A program made the translations under genes and the position numbers. This document shows positions 11,160 through 22,366 of a stretch of 57,108 nucleotides of DNA, in pieces. The notes under the pieces were generated by a model. It made no database searches and was not told where the DNA came from. It was given only the letters and a program-made list of their open reading frames with translations. Positions within the stretch are counted from its first letter, which is position 1. Every line of letters begins with the position of its first letter. The DNA is from Priapulus caudatus (lineage: Eukaryota; Priapulida; Priapulimorpha; Priapulimorphida; Priapulidae). The DNA lies in assembly GCF_000485595.1 (NCBI RefSeq), contig NW_014578084.1, positions 53,613-110,720 on the forward strand. The letters are read 5' to 3'.

Positions 11160-11600
11160 CCAACCTACTTTCCTTAGGGTCCTGCCTTGGGTGATGGCAA
11201 TGTACGCGTACACGCTCGGCGGCGGCGCTGTCGGACTGTAGGGTATTGGGCGCTCAACGTGTGACTGTAGACACTGCGACAGACGATGCTCATGCTGAGC
11301 TGGTCCCATAACATACTTCGTAGAGTCGTTGAAAAGTCCTTCAATTTCAAGGTAGTCCTTGAAAAGTAATTCCATTTATGTTGTCTATTATACTTATATG
11401 TTAGTTCAATTATACTTGTCTAACTCCGGTCAGTGGGTTCTCATGCCATTGCACTTTGACCTGCCTCACGTACACGTATTCGTGAAATGTTGTCGACGAC
11501 ATGACTTAACAATTATATGTCGCAGTATACATTCCAAAAACTTGTACAACATTGCAGTAATTTGCTGAACACAATATGTAATAGTGATGCATTTTGCGGG
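11160..11600. repeat. Composite of short shared blocks
   Basis: 11195-11255 (minus strand frame PYSPTAPPPSVYAYI) recurs at 23036-23095 beside a coiled-coil exon. 11280-11370 resembles 37320-37420. 11430-11600 matches the left end of family 2. The order of these blocks differs from place to place. Confidence 0.6.
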
Positions 11601-11628
11601 TCATTTCCAGCTATGTTTAGTAGCTAGG

Positions 11629-11712
11629 TGTTGTCTCGTGTGTGAGTGCGCATGTGTTTGTTGAGATCACTGCAACGACCACTCGTGTATCCGCACATGT
11701 CGCACGCAAACG
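11629..11712 (-). pseudogene. Single C2H2 zinc finger remnant
   Basis: Minus strand encodes FACDMCGYTSGRCSDLNKHM followed by RTHTRDN: C-x2-C-x12-H-x3-H spacing with the start of a linker. The following sequence leaves the frame. Likely one finger of a former poly-finger protein. Confidence 0.65.
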
Positions 11713-12029
11713 CCAAACGGCAAAGGCACATAACCTTTCCTGGTTTTACCCAACTCTTCGAATCTTTGCTTAGGTCAGCTGCATCTGTACACATGTTCGA
11801 CACCGTGTACACACGTCTGGGGCAGTCGGTTCACTCCTTTGCACTATCCTCATCGTTCGCGATATCCCATGAGACACCGTAACCACTAACTCGTTGTCTT
11901 CAGTATACACGGAGAACTGGAATAGAAAACGTGACCATGGTTGATGTTCAGGCTAACATTTGCGCTTCCATTAGTCGTTCAATATGCTACAGCGAAACCA
12001 TGAAGACATGAACACATCGAAGATGAAAT

Positions 12030-12510
12030 AGAGATTATTTATAATATATTCTCAACAACATATATATGAAGTACTCTATACAATACACACGTATATATAT
12101 ATGTGCATGCACACTCATAAACATGCATGTCCACAGTGCGTGTGTCCATCGACATTTACTCTTAACATTGTACAGAATTCTTCTCGCCTCAGGCGTCCGC
12201 CAACACATCACTTGCGACTAATACTTGAAGGCGCCATACTGAGGCGGGCCACGCTCCATCACAGACGCTTGCTCAGCTGACGCCTCCATTGCGTCCTCGA
12301 CTATGCACATACATCATCGCTGGCTCGGGAGCTATGTAGTTGCGCAACGCCACATACCTCTTTCAGTTGTGCACCTTTTCAACCCCCCACCTGCCAGCCG
12401 ACTTATACAGAAGGGCAACCTCCTGCGGTACCACGTCATTCATTGATCCGCGCAGCGCGTCGTTCAGGTCGCTCCCTGGCATCATTGCCATGTGGGCGAT
12501 ATTAAATACA
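12030..12510 (-). repeat. Composite repeat with DUF4806-like exon, copy 3
   Basis: Begins with a TA-rich block (ATATATATATGTGCATGCAC), then CTCGCCTCAGGCG, then the DUF4806-like exon. The same three-part arrangement recurs at 17035-17530, so the joint was duplicated as one unit. Confidence 0.75.
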
Positions 12511-12659
12511 ATACAAGAACAACAAGCTATGTTATGTTAAGTTACAATTAGAACTGAATCATAAGTTATGTTGCCTGAAAGACTAAGTCTAATGCGTTTC
12601 TTGGTTTAAAGATGAATGCGTTTCTTCCTGTAAAGTGTGATGTGTTTGTAACGCTGAAG

Positions 12660-13180
12660 TGACTGCAGTCTGGCGTCATGGCTGTCAAGCACGAGTTGCC
12701 CATTGCACAGCATCATCGAGAAGCTCGTTCATTGATGATCCTCAACTGTTCTGTTCGAACATGCATTGATCTTCGCACACTTTACTCATCTTGACTTCAC
12801 TTCGTCAGTACTGCTACCCAATTACCATTCATTGCATTTGTTCCTATAACCTTGTCTGATACTGCAGCCACACTACTACGATTTATTGCCTGCTATTCGT
12901 GGTATGCATCTTTACTGTTGTGTCACAACTCAGTCATATTAGCTATTGACTACCGCCGAAGTTGAACTTTCGCTTGCTCTGTTTCTGGTTTTGAACTAGA
13001 ACGTCTCTTCAAGTGACCATCACATGAGTAGTAACATGCACTGAGCATTGTATGGGTAGAAATTCCATATGGAAATGTGTTCACAACGTTTCACACATTG
13101 TCAATCGAATTCTATGAAGTCACTTCATTCTGAGCTGTACAATTCTCCCCTGTAATTCAACACATTGACGATATTAGTGT
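12660..13180. repeat. Dispersed repeat family 3, copy 1
   Basis: The first half recurs at 19855-20120 and 46768-46935; the second half (GTTGAACTTTCGCTTGCTC and following) recurs at 18905-19060 and 46935-47150, and its core also at 20598-20655 and 37851-37910. Non-coding as far as seen. Confidence 0.75.
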
Positions 13181-13244
13181 AGAATAAGTCATATTTGGCT
13201 TATTATTAGTATCATGACTAACTACTATATGTCTAACTACTAAC

Positions 13245-13670
13245 ACTTCACAAACTATATGTGGCAGTATACATTACAAATAGTTGTAGAAAACTCGAGT
13301 GATTTCCTAAACATAAGCTGTAATACTGATGGATTTTGTGGGTGGTGAGGTGGGCATGAATATGCATTTTGTAGCCGTTCCCCCACTGTGCTTGCTCATG
13401 TTCCTTTGCATGTTACATGACCTTTCGTGGTTGTAGCGAACTGTTGCATGATTTCCTTTAGCACGAGTATAGAAATGATACTCAATTCTACGTACATTGA
13501 CTCATCGAAAGTTGTATAGAACGATCTTTGTTTTATAAAGCATGTTACGCCTAGCTATATCAATGTGTGTGACTTGTTTCAATAAGTTATGCATGATCTG
13601 TATGATTCATGGAAATGCTTCAATCTTGCAAGTCGCTTTCATCGTACTTCCACAATCACTTCGGCATTGT
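13245..13670. repeat. Dispersed repeat family 2, copy 2
   Basis: Collinear with about 10125-10550. Nothing coding. Compared with copy 1, many differences are C/G exchanges (for example CATCTTCC/CATGTTCC and AACTCTTGC/AACTGTTGC). Confidence 0.8.
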
Positions 13671-14189
13671 CTTCCACCCGATGCTACTAATGTTCCATAT
13701 TGTCTTATTGGTAGCAAATACTTTCCCCCTGTTCTACATAAACCATTTCAAAGTCACATATACCGTCAGTGAACCGCAGTAGCACAATGTGTCGACAATT
13801 CACTGTGCGAGTGTGTGTGTATCTTCACATTTATGCTAGTTCTAACCACCCCGTAAAAAACGAGTAACATCAAACATCTTAGGTACATGGCAATCCCTAT
13901 TAATAATGAAATCACGAACATCACATACACTACTCACCGATGCGGCATGATGCTGAGCTTCATTTTCCAGCTTCCAATCATATATATGTAACTAGACATA
14001 TGGAATGGGTATACATTCATATAGGGAAGTATGTTTTGACGTATTTATGTTTGTGTTTGTAACCAACAATAAATATAATTCATGATAACGGATATCATAC
14101 CACACTGTCATAACCATAGCTGAATGCACTTGGAGTCAGCTCAGTTACGAATTCGTCATTTCACGAAGAACTCCACTTACTCATCGCCT
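13671..14189. other. No gene recognised
   Basis: No motif and no repeat partner noticed in the window. Confidence 0.35.
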
Positions 14190-14680
14190 TACCTTCATTG
14201 TTCTATGGACTAGAGGCTATTGACGTTGGACACCTGCTGCGGATATCGTTAGCATCACGCACGGAAATTACACTATGTTCCTGTCATCATGATGGAAGGT
14301 CGACGGCAGTGACCGCACACCGCAACAGCGACGGTGCTTTACGCAAACAACATTCCTTTCTCCGACAAAACCCATTGCAGGGAGTGCGCTCCTTACAAAC
14401 AAAACTGAACTGTTCCCGGGACTGCACCCGACGTCTCCGAGTTCGTTTGCCTTACAACACTCGACCCCAAACGGCCAATCTCCGTGTCCGGGTTGGCGAA
14501 TGTTAACCCCATTCCGTTTGCATCGACGGCGGCGAAAACACATTGCCCTAGCTTCCGAATGGCCTTCGCCTATCTCTTACCATCGACTCACCCATGTCGA
14601 AGTGCTGTTTACATGCAAGCGTTCTCCACTTCAGTCTTAAAACTTCTCATTTCAATATTTGCCACTACGACGAACCTCGC
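14190..14680 (-). pseudogene. 28S rRNA pseudogene fragment, central domain
   Basis: Antisense 28S from the TTGTTC..CTAGAGGCT segment through CACCTGCTGCGGATAT to TTCAATATTTGCCACTAC. It covers about 490 bp of the domain also present at 17812-18545 and 34215-35090. Internal differences from the canonical core are frequent and C/G-rich. It begins and ends inside the rRNA, with unrelated sequence on both sides. Confidence 0.85.
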
Positions 14681-14913
14681 AGCGTTTCCTTTCTGGAATG
14701 TCGTTGCATTGCACAACACTTGGCAGTGCCATACTCATTGCACCATTACGCGATGGTATGACAACGTCATTTGCCCTCCGCCCTACAGCGTTCCATTTAC
14801 CAGAGCAGGTGTTGCATATATATGGCATAGAATGTCTGCATGTGGGGGGAAACGCAATTGTATGATCATTACATGTACTACTTGTTTTCCCAATCAATTA
14901 CAAACATTGCATA

Positions 14914-15235
14914 TCATGTCAATAACACTATGAAATGGATGCATGCTTCGTTACTTGCAGCGGTTATTTCACGTCTTTCGTACGTATTCCAACAGTCGTT
15001 TGGGGCGCCATGATTGTTCATCAGATTTACAATCGTGCCGCTCGATCGATCCTTCTTCAATGACAGCCGCATTCTGCGCTGAATAATAAACCTTTTAACA
15101 GAACGGCTGCTTTCGCATGGCAGGGCCGATGTCGCGCTGCAAAACTCCTTCCATTGCATGCAAAGCATGTGCCAGTAATCAAACATATTTCCTACCATTC
15201 TTATGTCCTCGCACCTCGGGTCTATGATCGGTTGA
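14914..15235 (-). other. Unrecognised open reading frame, about 105 codons
   Basis: A protein-like minus-strand frame (PIIDPRCEDIRM, then MFDYWHMLCMQWKEFC, then an Arg/Lys-rich stretch). No domain recognised and no second copy in the window. Could be an exon or part of a transposon protein. Confidence 0.3.
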
Positions 15236-15494
15236 CGGCCTTATTACAGCGTAGTACGGCGTATAATCATGCATGTTGTATTTGTGTTTTACAATGGGTT
15301 CGAGGCGCGAGCGTAAAGCGCTAATTGTTCTTCTAGTGAGAACCTACGACATTACAGTGCGGCCCTTTTCACACTGAAACGCAAATAACTCGGAACTTCG
15401 ACATCTCGTTGTTCTTTAAGCACAGTAAGCACATATTCTTGACAATGTGTTGTAAACGACATAAGAAGCTCAATCGAAATAAAATATAAGCCGA

Positions 15495-15830
15495 CTAATA
15501 AGCATAGAAATGATAAAGATCATCACGGTTATCTATATCATTTTGATATATTCCCTCTGTTGCACACAGAGTCACAACTTTATCAAGTACGAAAAATGGA
15601 GAACATTTGTAATATTGTGGTAAAGTGTTGCAGATATCATCCGTCTTTGGAAAAACAACAAAGATATGTTTCCATAGCAATCTAGAGTGTTCCCATCCAT
15701 AGCACTCACACGATTGTTTGGTCATGTGCACCATGTATTCCATCTTTGCATCTGTCTGGCTTTTCACAATAAAGCTGTCGTCGGTTTCCCTTCGGATAAC
15801 ATGGTGACTAAAAGCAATAATAAATATGTA
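15495..15830 (-). pseudogene. SWIM-type zinc-finger remnant
   Basis: Minus strand reads MVHMTKQSCECYGWE, then LLWKHIFVVF, then TLPQYYKCSPFFVLD. The order C-x-C, W, (C)KH-I-F, then a Leu-Pro..Tyr..Ser-Pro-Phe-Phe tail is typical of SWIM domains in transposase-related animal proteins. The third metal ligand, normally Cys before Lys-His, is Trp (TGG, one C-to-G step from TGC). A second, more broken copy lies at 23883-24020 with the same Trp. Confidence 0.6.
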
Positions 15831-15899
15831 TGCAGGTACAATGTTATCAGTTTCAGTTTTTCTCATAGTGTTCTGCATTACGATTTCACGTAGTTATTG

Positions 15900-16180
15900 A
15901 ACTGCTAGACAAAACTTGACTTGTCATTCTGAATGACATGAATTCAATATCGGTAGGTGCCTTAATCTGTATTGACTGTAAAGTCTCAATGTCAAATGAC
16001 CCATGGTAACATGAATGAGCAATATCATCATCTGGTTATTACACATGTTTTCAGACGTTTACAGGATAATTGCTTTGCCAAATACGTCCAGACAATATTC
16101 ATACATCTGGCCAGTGTAGCTAGTGGAGTCAGGATATTATGTCTATCACAAATTCATACCACGTACGCTAACTGTTCTTC
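15900..16180. other. No gene recognised
   Basis: A 203-codon plus-strand ORF starts here (15972) but runs antisense through the zinc-finger remnant and the coiled-coil exon, so I do not treat it as a gene. Confidence 0.5.
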
Positions 16181-16189
16181 CGTCTCAGC

Positions 16190-16262
16190 TAGATCACTTT
16201 TGTGTGCAATGACGTTTTCCTTCATGTGTTCCAGCTGCTTGGTAAGTGCATTGTACCTGCCA
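16190..16262 (-). repeat. Coiled-coil exon repeat, short copy
   Basis: Minus strand of TCACTTTTGTGTGCAATGAC and flanks matches the exon encoding EQLQHMKEKVIAHKSDVAE at about 23160-23240. Confidence 0.65.
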
Positions 16263-16479
16263 CAACATGCACTACATGGGGTTGCTACTACATGGTTCGA
16301 TCAGTCTTGCGCCCCTATACCCAAGTTTGACGATGGATTTGCACGTCACAATCGCTACGATCTTGCACCACAGTTTCCTCTGGCTTCAACGTACTCACGC
16401 ATAGTTCACCCTGTTTGGGGTCCCAACATGCATGCTGTAGCTCTACCTGACCGACGTCGCCGACGAGATGGGCCCGCAC

Positions 16480-17010
16480 TGCGCCCGGACATCGGTATTC
16501 GGGGTTTTGCCTTAAGCCGACCGGAAAGTCCACCTTCACTTTCATTGCGCCTTTCAGTGTTCGATACCGAATCTCACCTATGAGTGAACAACTTGCGTTA
16601 CATACTGAACATTTATATGCCTTCTCTCCAGTGACAGTTCTCACATAGGCTTCCATGCTACCTAAATCGAAAACTTCCACCACACCTGGCACGCTAATAC
16701 CATTTCTCGCCCGTGTGGACAGTGCCGATTTCGACGTTGCACTCACGACAAAACGCTTTCATCACAATTCACACTCATACGGTTTCTTGATAATGTAAGC
16801 AACGTTGCCTGTCAAGCGACCAGCAATGGCACCGTTGACGTACATCGACTGGGGAATGCCTTCCTCCTGGCCGTCTTCTTCTCTCACCGTCTTCCGGTGT
16901 GAAAACGATTATGTGAGTAAAGTGAAAACACATTGCATCCGATTCGCGAGATGTTCCAGACGACGCGACACGACTTGCGAGTTACTCCCAGCTTCTCGGC
17001 TAAGCTCTTA
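16480..17010 (-). pseudogene. Degenerate C2H2 zinc-finger array
   Basis: Minus strand 16746-16560 reads VTGEKAYKCSVCNASCSL, a finger start with its TGEK linker but lacking the His pair. 16680-17010 repeats the degenerate finger block of 4604-4960. Both copies have the same orientation. Confidence 0.6.
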
Positions 17011-17034
17011 AGGAAGCTTAGCCGCTAAGCCAAT

Positions 17035-17530
17035 TATTGACAATATATTCTCCACAACATATATATGAACTATTCTATACAGTACACATCTATATATATA
17101 TATATGTGCATGCACACTCATAAATATGCATGTGCACAGTGCGTGTGTCAATCCACATTTACTCATAACATTTTACACAATTCTTCTCGCCTCAGGCGTG
17201 CGCCAACACATCACTTGCGACTAATACTTCAAGGCGCCATACTCAGGCGGGCCCGGCTCCATGACAGACGCTTGCTGAGCTCACGCCTCCATTGCGTCCT
17301 CGACTATTCACATGCATCATCGCTGCCTCGGGAGCCATGTAGTTGCGCAACGCGACATAGCTCTTTCACTTGTGCAGCTTTTCAACCCCAGTTTGCCAGC
17401 CCAGTTATACACAACGGCAACCTCCTGCGCTACGACGCCATTCATTGATCCGCGCACCGCGTCCTTGACGTCGCTCCCTGCAATCATTGCCATGTCGGCG
17501 ATATTAAATACAATACAATAACAAGAAGCT
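17035..17530 (-). repeat. Composite repeat with DUF4806-like exon, copy 4
   Basis: Closest copy to 12030-12510. The minus frame 17580-17317 runs 87 codons and reads AGSDVKDAVRGSMNGVVAQE then VVYNWAGKLGLK, the best preserved version of this exon. The downstream part shifts frame. Confidence 0.7.
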
Positions 17531-17569
17531 TGCAGTTCAGTTTCTTTACAGTTCAGCAACAATACTACA

Positions 17570-17800
17570 AATAACGACATTATTCACGACGTTCAGTAAA
17601 TTCGGTACAAAAATATTGGCAACAACTTCCTGAATTCATATTTTTAAATGCTAACACTCCATTAGTTTCTCTTCCTGCGGTATACACAATAACTCATCAC
17701 TCTATAATAACAACGTATTAGCCTATTCACTTTAGAATCGTCATGGAGTATGCATTGTAATGATCATAGAAACACATGATTAAAGTCTTGCATAATGTAT
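17570..17800. repeat. Dispersed AT-rich repeat family 1, copy 4
   Basis: Diverged copy of 1018-1400. Its right end (CATGATTAAAGTCTTGC) is shared with 7474-7512 and runs directly into 28S sequence. Confidence 0.6.
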
Positions 17801-17811
17801 GAGTTTTCCCG

Positions 17812-18545
17812 AGTTATAGTTACTGCCGCCGTTTAGCCGCGCTTCGTTGCATTTCTTGACTTTCACATTCACAGCACTGCGCAGAAATAACATTGCCTCA
17901 ACACCGACCAACGGCCATGCCGCACGAGACGGTTGCACAGCTCAGGCAATCCACGAGATGCGTTCCGTCGATCGGAGCACGACGTTGCGGTGTTGTCCAG
18001 TGCCCGTGCCAGTCCACGCGCGGTTCCTACCACAGCCCGACCGGCCCAGCCCTTACAGCGAGTCGTTTTGCCCAACTTACGCATTTGACTTGCCGACTTG
18101 CCTTACCTACATTCTTCTATCCACTAGAGGCTCTTGACCTTGGACACCTGCTGCGGATATCGCTACGATCCTCAACCAAAAGCACACTGTGTCCCTCGCA
18201 TTTTGAACGGTCGACGGCAGTGCACCAGACAGCGCAACAGCGGCGGTGCTTTACGCAAAGAACATGCCTATCTCCGGCCAAACGCATTCCACGGAGTGAG
18301 CCCGTTACAAAGAAAACACAACTCTTCACGGCACTACTGCCGACGTCTCCGAGTTCCTTTGCCTTGCCGCACTCGACCCCGAAGGGCCAATCTCCGTGGC
18401 CGGTTTCGAGAATATTAACCCCATTGCGTTTCCATCGACGGCGGGAAAAACACATTGCCGTCGCTTCCGAATGCCCTTCGCCTATCTCTTACGATTCACT
18501 CACCCACGTCGAAGTGCTTTTTACATGCAAACCTTCTCGACTTCC
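17812..18545 (-). pseudogene. 28S rRNA pseudogene fragment
   Basis: Antisense 28S from GTTATAGTTACTGCCGCC through GACTTTCACATTC, CATTGCCTCAACACC, CTTACCTACATTCTTC, ACACCTGCTGCGGATAT and GGCCAATCTCCGT to the CATGCAAACCTTCTC segment. Expansion-segment sequence is shortened. It is the second most complete central-domain block. On the rRNA strand it ends at AACTC, within a few bases of the R2 site. The 234-codon plus-strand ORF across it is an antisense artefact. Confidence 0.9.
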
Positions 18546-18844
18546 AGTTGGCTGCACGACGGAAATTAGCAATGCAGCTATTGCTCTTCCAAACTAAATC
18601 CACACTGTGCGCACGCTAACGTGTCCGCGTGCCCACCGCTTGTGGCTGGTTTGGTTACGCTTACTGTATATTTTGCATTGACTCGTCTTTCGGCATTGGC
18701 CTTTCGTCGTTACGCCCATCTCAACACTGCGTCAGTTGACAGCTATTCCTAACTCGTTCACACTTCGCACATTACACTTCCTGCATGTGTTGTGCACGGC
18801 ATGTTTGTACATGTATGTGTTATTGTTGTCCGTTATGCGCACAC

Positions 18845-19060
18845 AAAATAAATGCACCGACTGCGCCCCTTATAAAGAAAACACACATATTGCCGGGACT
18901 ACCGCCGAAGTTGAACTTTGGCTTGGTCTGTTTCTGGTTTTCAACTACAACGTCTATTGAACTTACCATGACATGAGTATACACATTCACTAAGCATTGT
19001 ATGGCTACAAATTCGTTATGGAAATCTGTTCACAACCTTTGACACATTTTCAGCGCAATT
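18845..19060. repeat. 28S scrap joined to repeat family 3
   Basis: 18862-18906 is 28S-like (GCGCCCCTTATAAAGAAAAC to GGGACTACCGCCG) and joins at once to the GAAGTTGAACTTTGGCTTG module. The same joint recurs near 37850, and its right half near 12950 and 46945. Confidence 0.65.
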
Positions 19061-19675
19061 TTACATCCATGAAAAACATGTAGGTTGCTGTTTATGTGCA
19101 CGTCAACTTTTCTACGTGTTCCATTGAGCATGTTGCGAAATTAATGGTTTTCCTGTTTTCTCATCATGCAATTCATTTCATCAACACAGATATTGCCACC
19201 GGGGTCAGCGGAAATATGAATATCTGTTCAATCCCTTCATCTCTCTCTGCCATCAAAATCAGTGTATTGAAACAAATGACTTCTGTTGGCTGTCCATGCC
19301 ACTGCCGCTATGTGTTTTGACCATGACATTGCGCCCATACATTCCATCATTGCTCTTGGCGGCATCGTTCTCAACGAACCTGCATAGGTCGTTGAACTCG
19401 TACATATTTGACAAACACATTTTGTCTGGTGCATATATATATATATATATGCATATGTCCAATGATCTTAGCTTCCCATGCATCTCCATGTAGACTAAAG
19501 AATGCTTTCAATTCAATGTCATTTGTGTTAGCTGCAATGGTGGAATGTTGCGAAATGCTCCGTTCGCATAAAATAATAACCATGAACTACCTTTGTAACA
19601 TTTCACCAGAAATATGGCATAATAACGACACAACACACAACATACACACGTGCTGCGCATGTCGGTGCGATGACG
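19061..19675. other. No gene; contains a (TA) palindrome at 19431-19452
   Basis: GC, nine AT units, GC form a self-complementary run. Minus-strand frames of 65-76 codons around 19237-19489 carry no recognised motif. Confidence 0.45.
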
Positions 19676-19850
19676 CGCTGAAATTACACTGTCTCCCTCG
19701 CATTGTGAAGGGTCATCGGCAGTGGATCGCACACCGCAACAGTGGCGGTGCTTTACACAAAACAACATCGTCATTTCCACACAAAGCAATTCGACGCACT
19801 CCGGGGGGCGTTATAAAGTCAAAAGACATATTGCCGGGACTCTGGCATCT
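19676..19850 (-). pseudogene. 28S rRNA fragment, diverged
   Basis: Antisense 28S landmarks ATTACACTGTCTCCCTCGCA, CACACCGCAACAG, GGTGCTTTAC and TTGCCGGGACT in the correct order, with short losses. Confidence 0.75.
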
Positions 19851-19854
19851 GACG

Positions 19855-20120
19855 TCATCGCTGTCAAGCAACAGTTGCCCATTGGACAGCATCATCGAGA
19901 ACCTTCTTCATTCATGATGCTGAACTGTTCTGTTGCAACATGCATTGATGTTCGCACACTTTACTCATCTTCACTTCACTTCATGAGTACTGCTAGCGAA
20001 TTACCATTCAGTGCATTTGTTGCTATGACCTTGTCTGATACTGCAGCCACGCCACTAACATTTATTCACTGCTATTGGTGGTATCCATCTTGACTGTTGT
20101 GTCACAACTCAGTAATATTA
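19855..20120. repeat. Dispersed repeat family 3, first-half copy
   Basis: Matches 12670-12945 (CATCATCGAGAA, CTTGTCTGATACTGCAGCC, GTCACAACTCAGT). Directly attached to 28S sequence on its left. Confidence 0.75.
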
Positions 20121-20179
20121 GGTTGAAGCGGGCCAGGCGCGCAGTGAGTGGTCAGTTCTGGCGCCAACCAGCCGTTACA

Positions 20180-20262
20180 GTCAATCGTTCTGGGTAAGTT
20201 ACGCATTTCAGTTGACCACTTCCCTTAGGGATTTGACTTGCCCACTTTCTTTACCTACATGA
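20180..20262 (-). pseudogene. Short 28S rRNA fragment
   Basis: CCAGCCGTTACAGTCAATCG, TAAGTTACGCATTTC, GACTTGCCCACTTTC and TTTACCTACAT follow the order of antisense 28S, with a small internal duplication. Confidence 0.55.
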
Positions 20263-20274
20263 GCAAACAACACA

Positions 20275-20620
20275 AAACAACTTTCTTCATTGCGTCGACC
20301 ATATCGTGCCAATGATCGGAGAATAAGAAATGCGTTGGTGGTGCCCTAGCCGGCGGAGAACGAGATGCGGTCGTTTACTCCGTGTCTCCGCTCCATTGCG
20401 ACCATGCTCGGCACACGCACTTCAAACGTTCTAATAACATATAATGTTCCTCTGCGAAATTTCTCGGCACAGTTGCTCTGCACAGTTCCTGTGCACAATT
20501 CCTCTGTGACACTGTGTACGATAAATATCGTCGCGCACATCGTCGCGAGCACGGCATATACTGGAATTTGTGCGTTGGCATTGTCACGACTCGCATTGTA
20601 CCGCCGGAGTTGAACTTTCG
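20275..20620. repeat. Dispersed repeat family 4, copy 1
   Basis: Partner at 24065-24335 (GCGTCGACCATATCGTGCC, GGTGCCCTAGCCGGCGGAGA, CACGGCATATACT). This copy carries an extra internal tandem of about 14 bp units around GCACAGTT near 20467-20510. Confidence 0.75.
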
Positions 20621-20639
20621 CTTGCTCTGTTTCTGGCTT

Positions 20640-20960
20640 TGAACTAGAACGTGTGTGGAACTCAGGCCCGTATCCAGGGGGGGGCCGGGGGGTTTCAACG
20701 AACCCCCCCCCAAGCCCCCCCAAGAACATTTCGTGTTTCTTTAATTTGCAATAATTTCACCTCAGGTGGCCTCCAACTGCGGTATTATTCCAGCGACCCG
20801 AGCGGGCGCATCCACCTCCCTGTGGCCCATTTCGTTCACCCCCCCCCCCGGGCCGCGCGATCCCTAATCGTGGCGCATGACCGCGAGGAGCGAGCGAAAA
20901 TCGCCTATTTCATTCCACAACTACTTTTGCCATTTCATCATAATAGTATATATACTATTA
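20640..20960 (+). repeat. G-run/C-run dispersed repeat, copy 1
   Basis: Starts CAGGCCCGTATCCAGGGGGG, followed within 45 bp by long C runs, then a GC-rich body ending near ATAGTATATATA. Partner at 37875-38200; an inverted end fragment lies at 3825-3895. Presumably a non-autonomous mobile repeat; no terminal duplication could be confirmed. Confidence 0.75.
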
Positions 20961-21775
20961 TATTAATCAATATTTTGATGTTTCCCTTGTCTTCCTCCAC
21001 CTCCTTGCCTGTCAGGTGCATATCGGAGGTAGTTAGAGATAGCATTCTGTATTGCTGCCTCCGTGCCATCGATAAATGTTCTGGACACACTTGCTGCAAA
21101 AGAACGTACACTTCATTAATTCAATAATTGCATCATTTGAACTGAACATCTAATATGTAAACAGCATTTGAATATAAGAAATAATGAAATTGGGGTTTAC
21201 ATGGAAGAGCCTTCAAAAATTCTTCATCTGACAATACTTATGCCATTTTCGAGCTGCATCAAATTAAATCTAACCTATATGTTCATACCTTGAATCACTT
21301 TGTAGATGGTGGTGGACACAAAGCCCACCTTGCCACCGCGGCCCTTCATATTTAGCTGGGCCATCACACCATTCGTCATTATGCTGTAACAAAACAATAC
21401 ATATTTAACCCACATCAAGATATAAATTTGTCACAAGAGCCCATTTCAACAATAAATTAAGCATACAACTTCCAGGAAATTGTAATCAAATTATGGCACA
21501 ATTCAAGGACTAAAAACACACGCATTCATGGCAGCAATAACAAACAAATTAACGACTACTAAATACAGGTTATCATGGCAGAAATCTCAAAGCGTGGTAA
21601 ACATTTGCTTATGTCTAAATGTATAACAAAGATATGAGAAATCTGTTATCGTGATTTTGAGAAAACTATCAAATTAATATATCAGAATACTCCAAAACCT
21701 AACTTTCTCTCTAACATCACGTGGTCTTCATACTTGAGAGTTGTAAGAAACACCTAACAATCTAGACACGCACCG
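20961..21775. other. No gene recognised; AT-rich
   Basis: No motif, no repeat partner noticed in the window, only short ORFs. Confidence 0.4.
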
Positions 21776-22327
21776 GCAACGCTTCGTTAATTCTGCTTCA
21801 CAATAATAGGAAGAGCCGACATCGAAGCATGAACAACGAAGGTCGCTATGAACCCGTGGCTGCCACAAGCCAGTTATCCCTGTCGTAGGTTTTGTCACAC
21901 CTCTTCGTTAAAACTCGTAAAGTGAAAACGATGGATAGGCGACGCTTTGACGGTGTGTATTCGTAGTCAAAATGAAAATCTAGCGACCTTTTCCCCTTTT
22001 CCTCTACGCGACGTTTCTGTCGTGGCTGAGCTCGCGTTACCAAACGTGCGTTACCCTTTCACAGCTGTACCGCCCAACTGAAACTCCCTGTCTGACAGTG
22101 ACACTGTCTTCGAGGCGCATTGCCGTCGGCACTACACCGACGGTTTCATTCCATAACAAACAGCCGTCACGCTCGCTTTCCGCTTCATGCACTAAGTGAA
22201 CACACGATGAAAGTAGTGGTATTTGACAGGCGTCCGAAGCGTCGCACCTATTCTACACCTGTCATGTCTCTTAACACAGTCCCACTACATTGCAGCTGAA
22301 CAGGGTGTTCTTTCCAAGCTCATTTGG

Positions 22328-22366
<39 letters not shown>

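Noticed and set aside
14652-14897. Cys-containing minus-strand ORF as a zinc finger
   Set aside because: One C-x2-C pair only, with no matching second pair at a known spacing.
15972-16583. 203-codon plus-strand ORF
   Set aside because: It runs antisense through a coiled-coil exon copy and a C2H2 remnant, with no motif of its own.
17893-18597. 234-codon plus-strand ORF
   Set aside because: It lies wholly on an antisense 28S fragment.
20651-21127. 158-codon plus-strand ORF
   Set aside because: Mostly translation of the G-run/C-run repeat; its second copy at 37.9 kb is not open.
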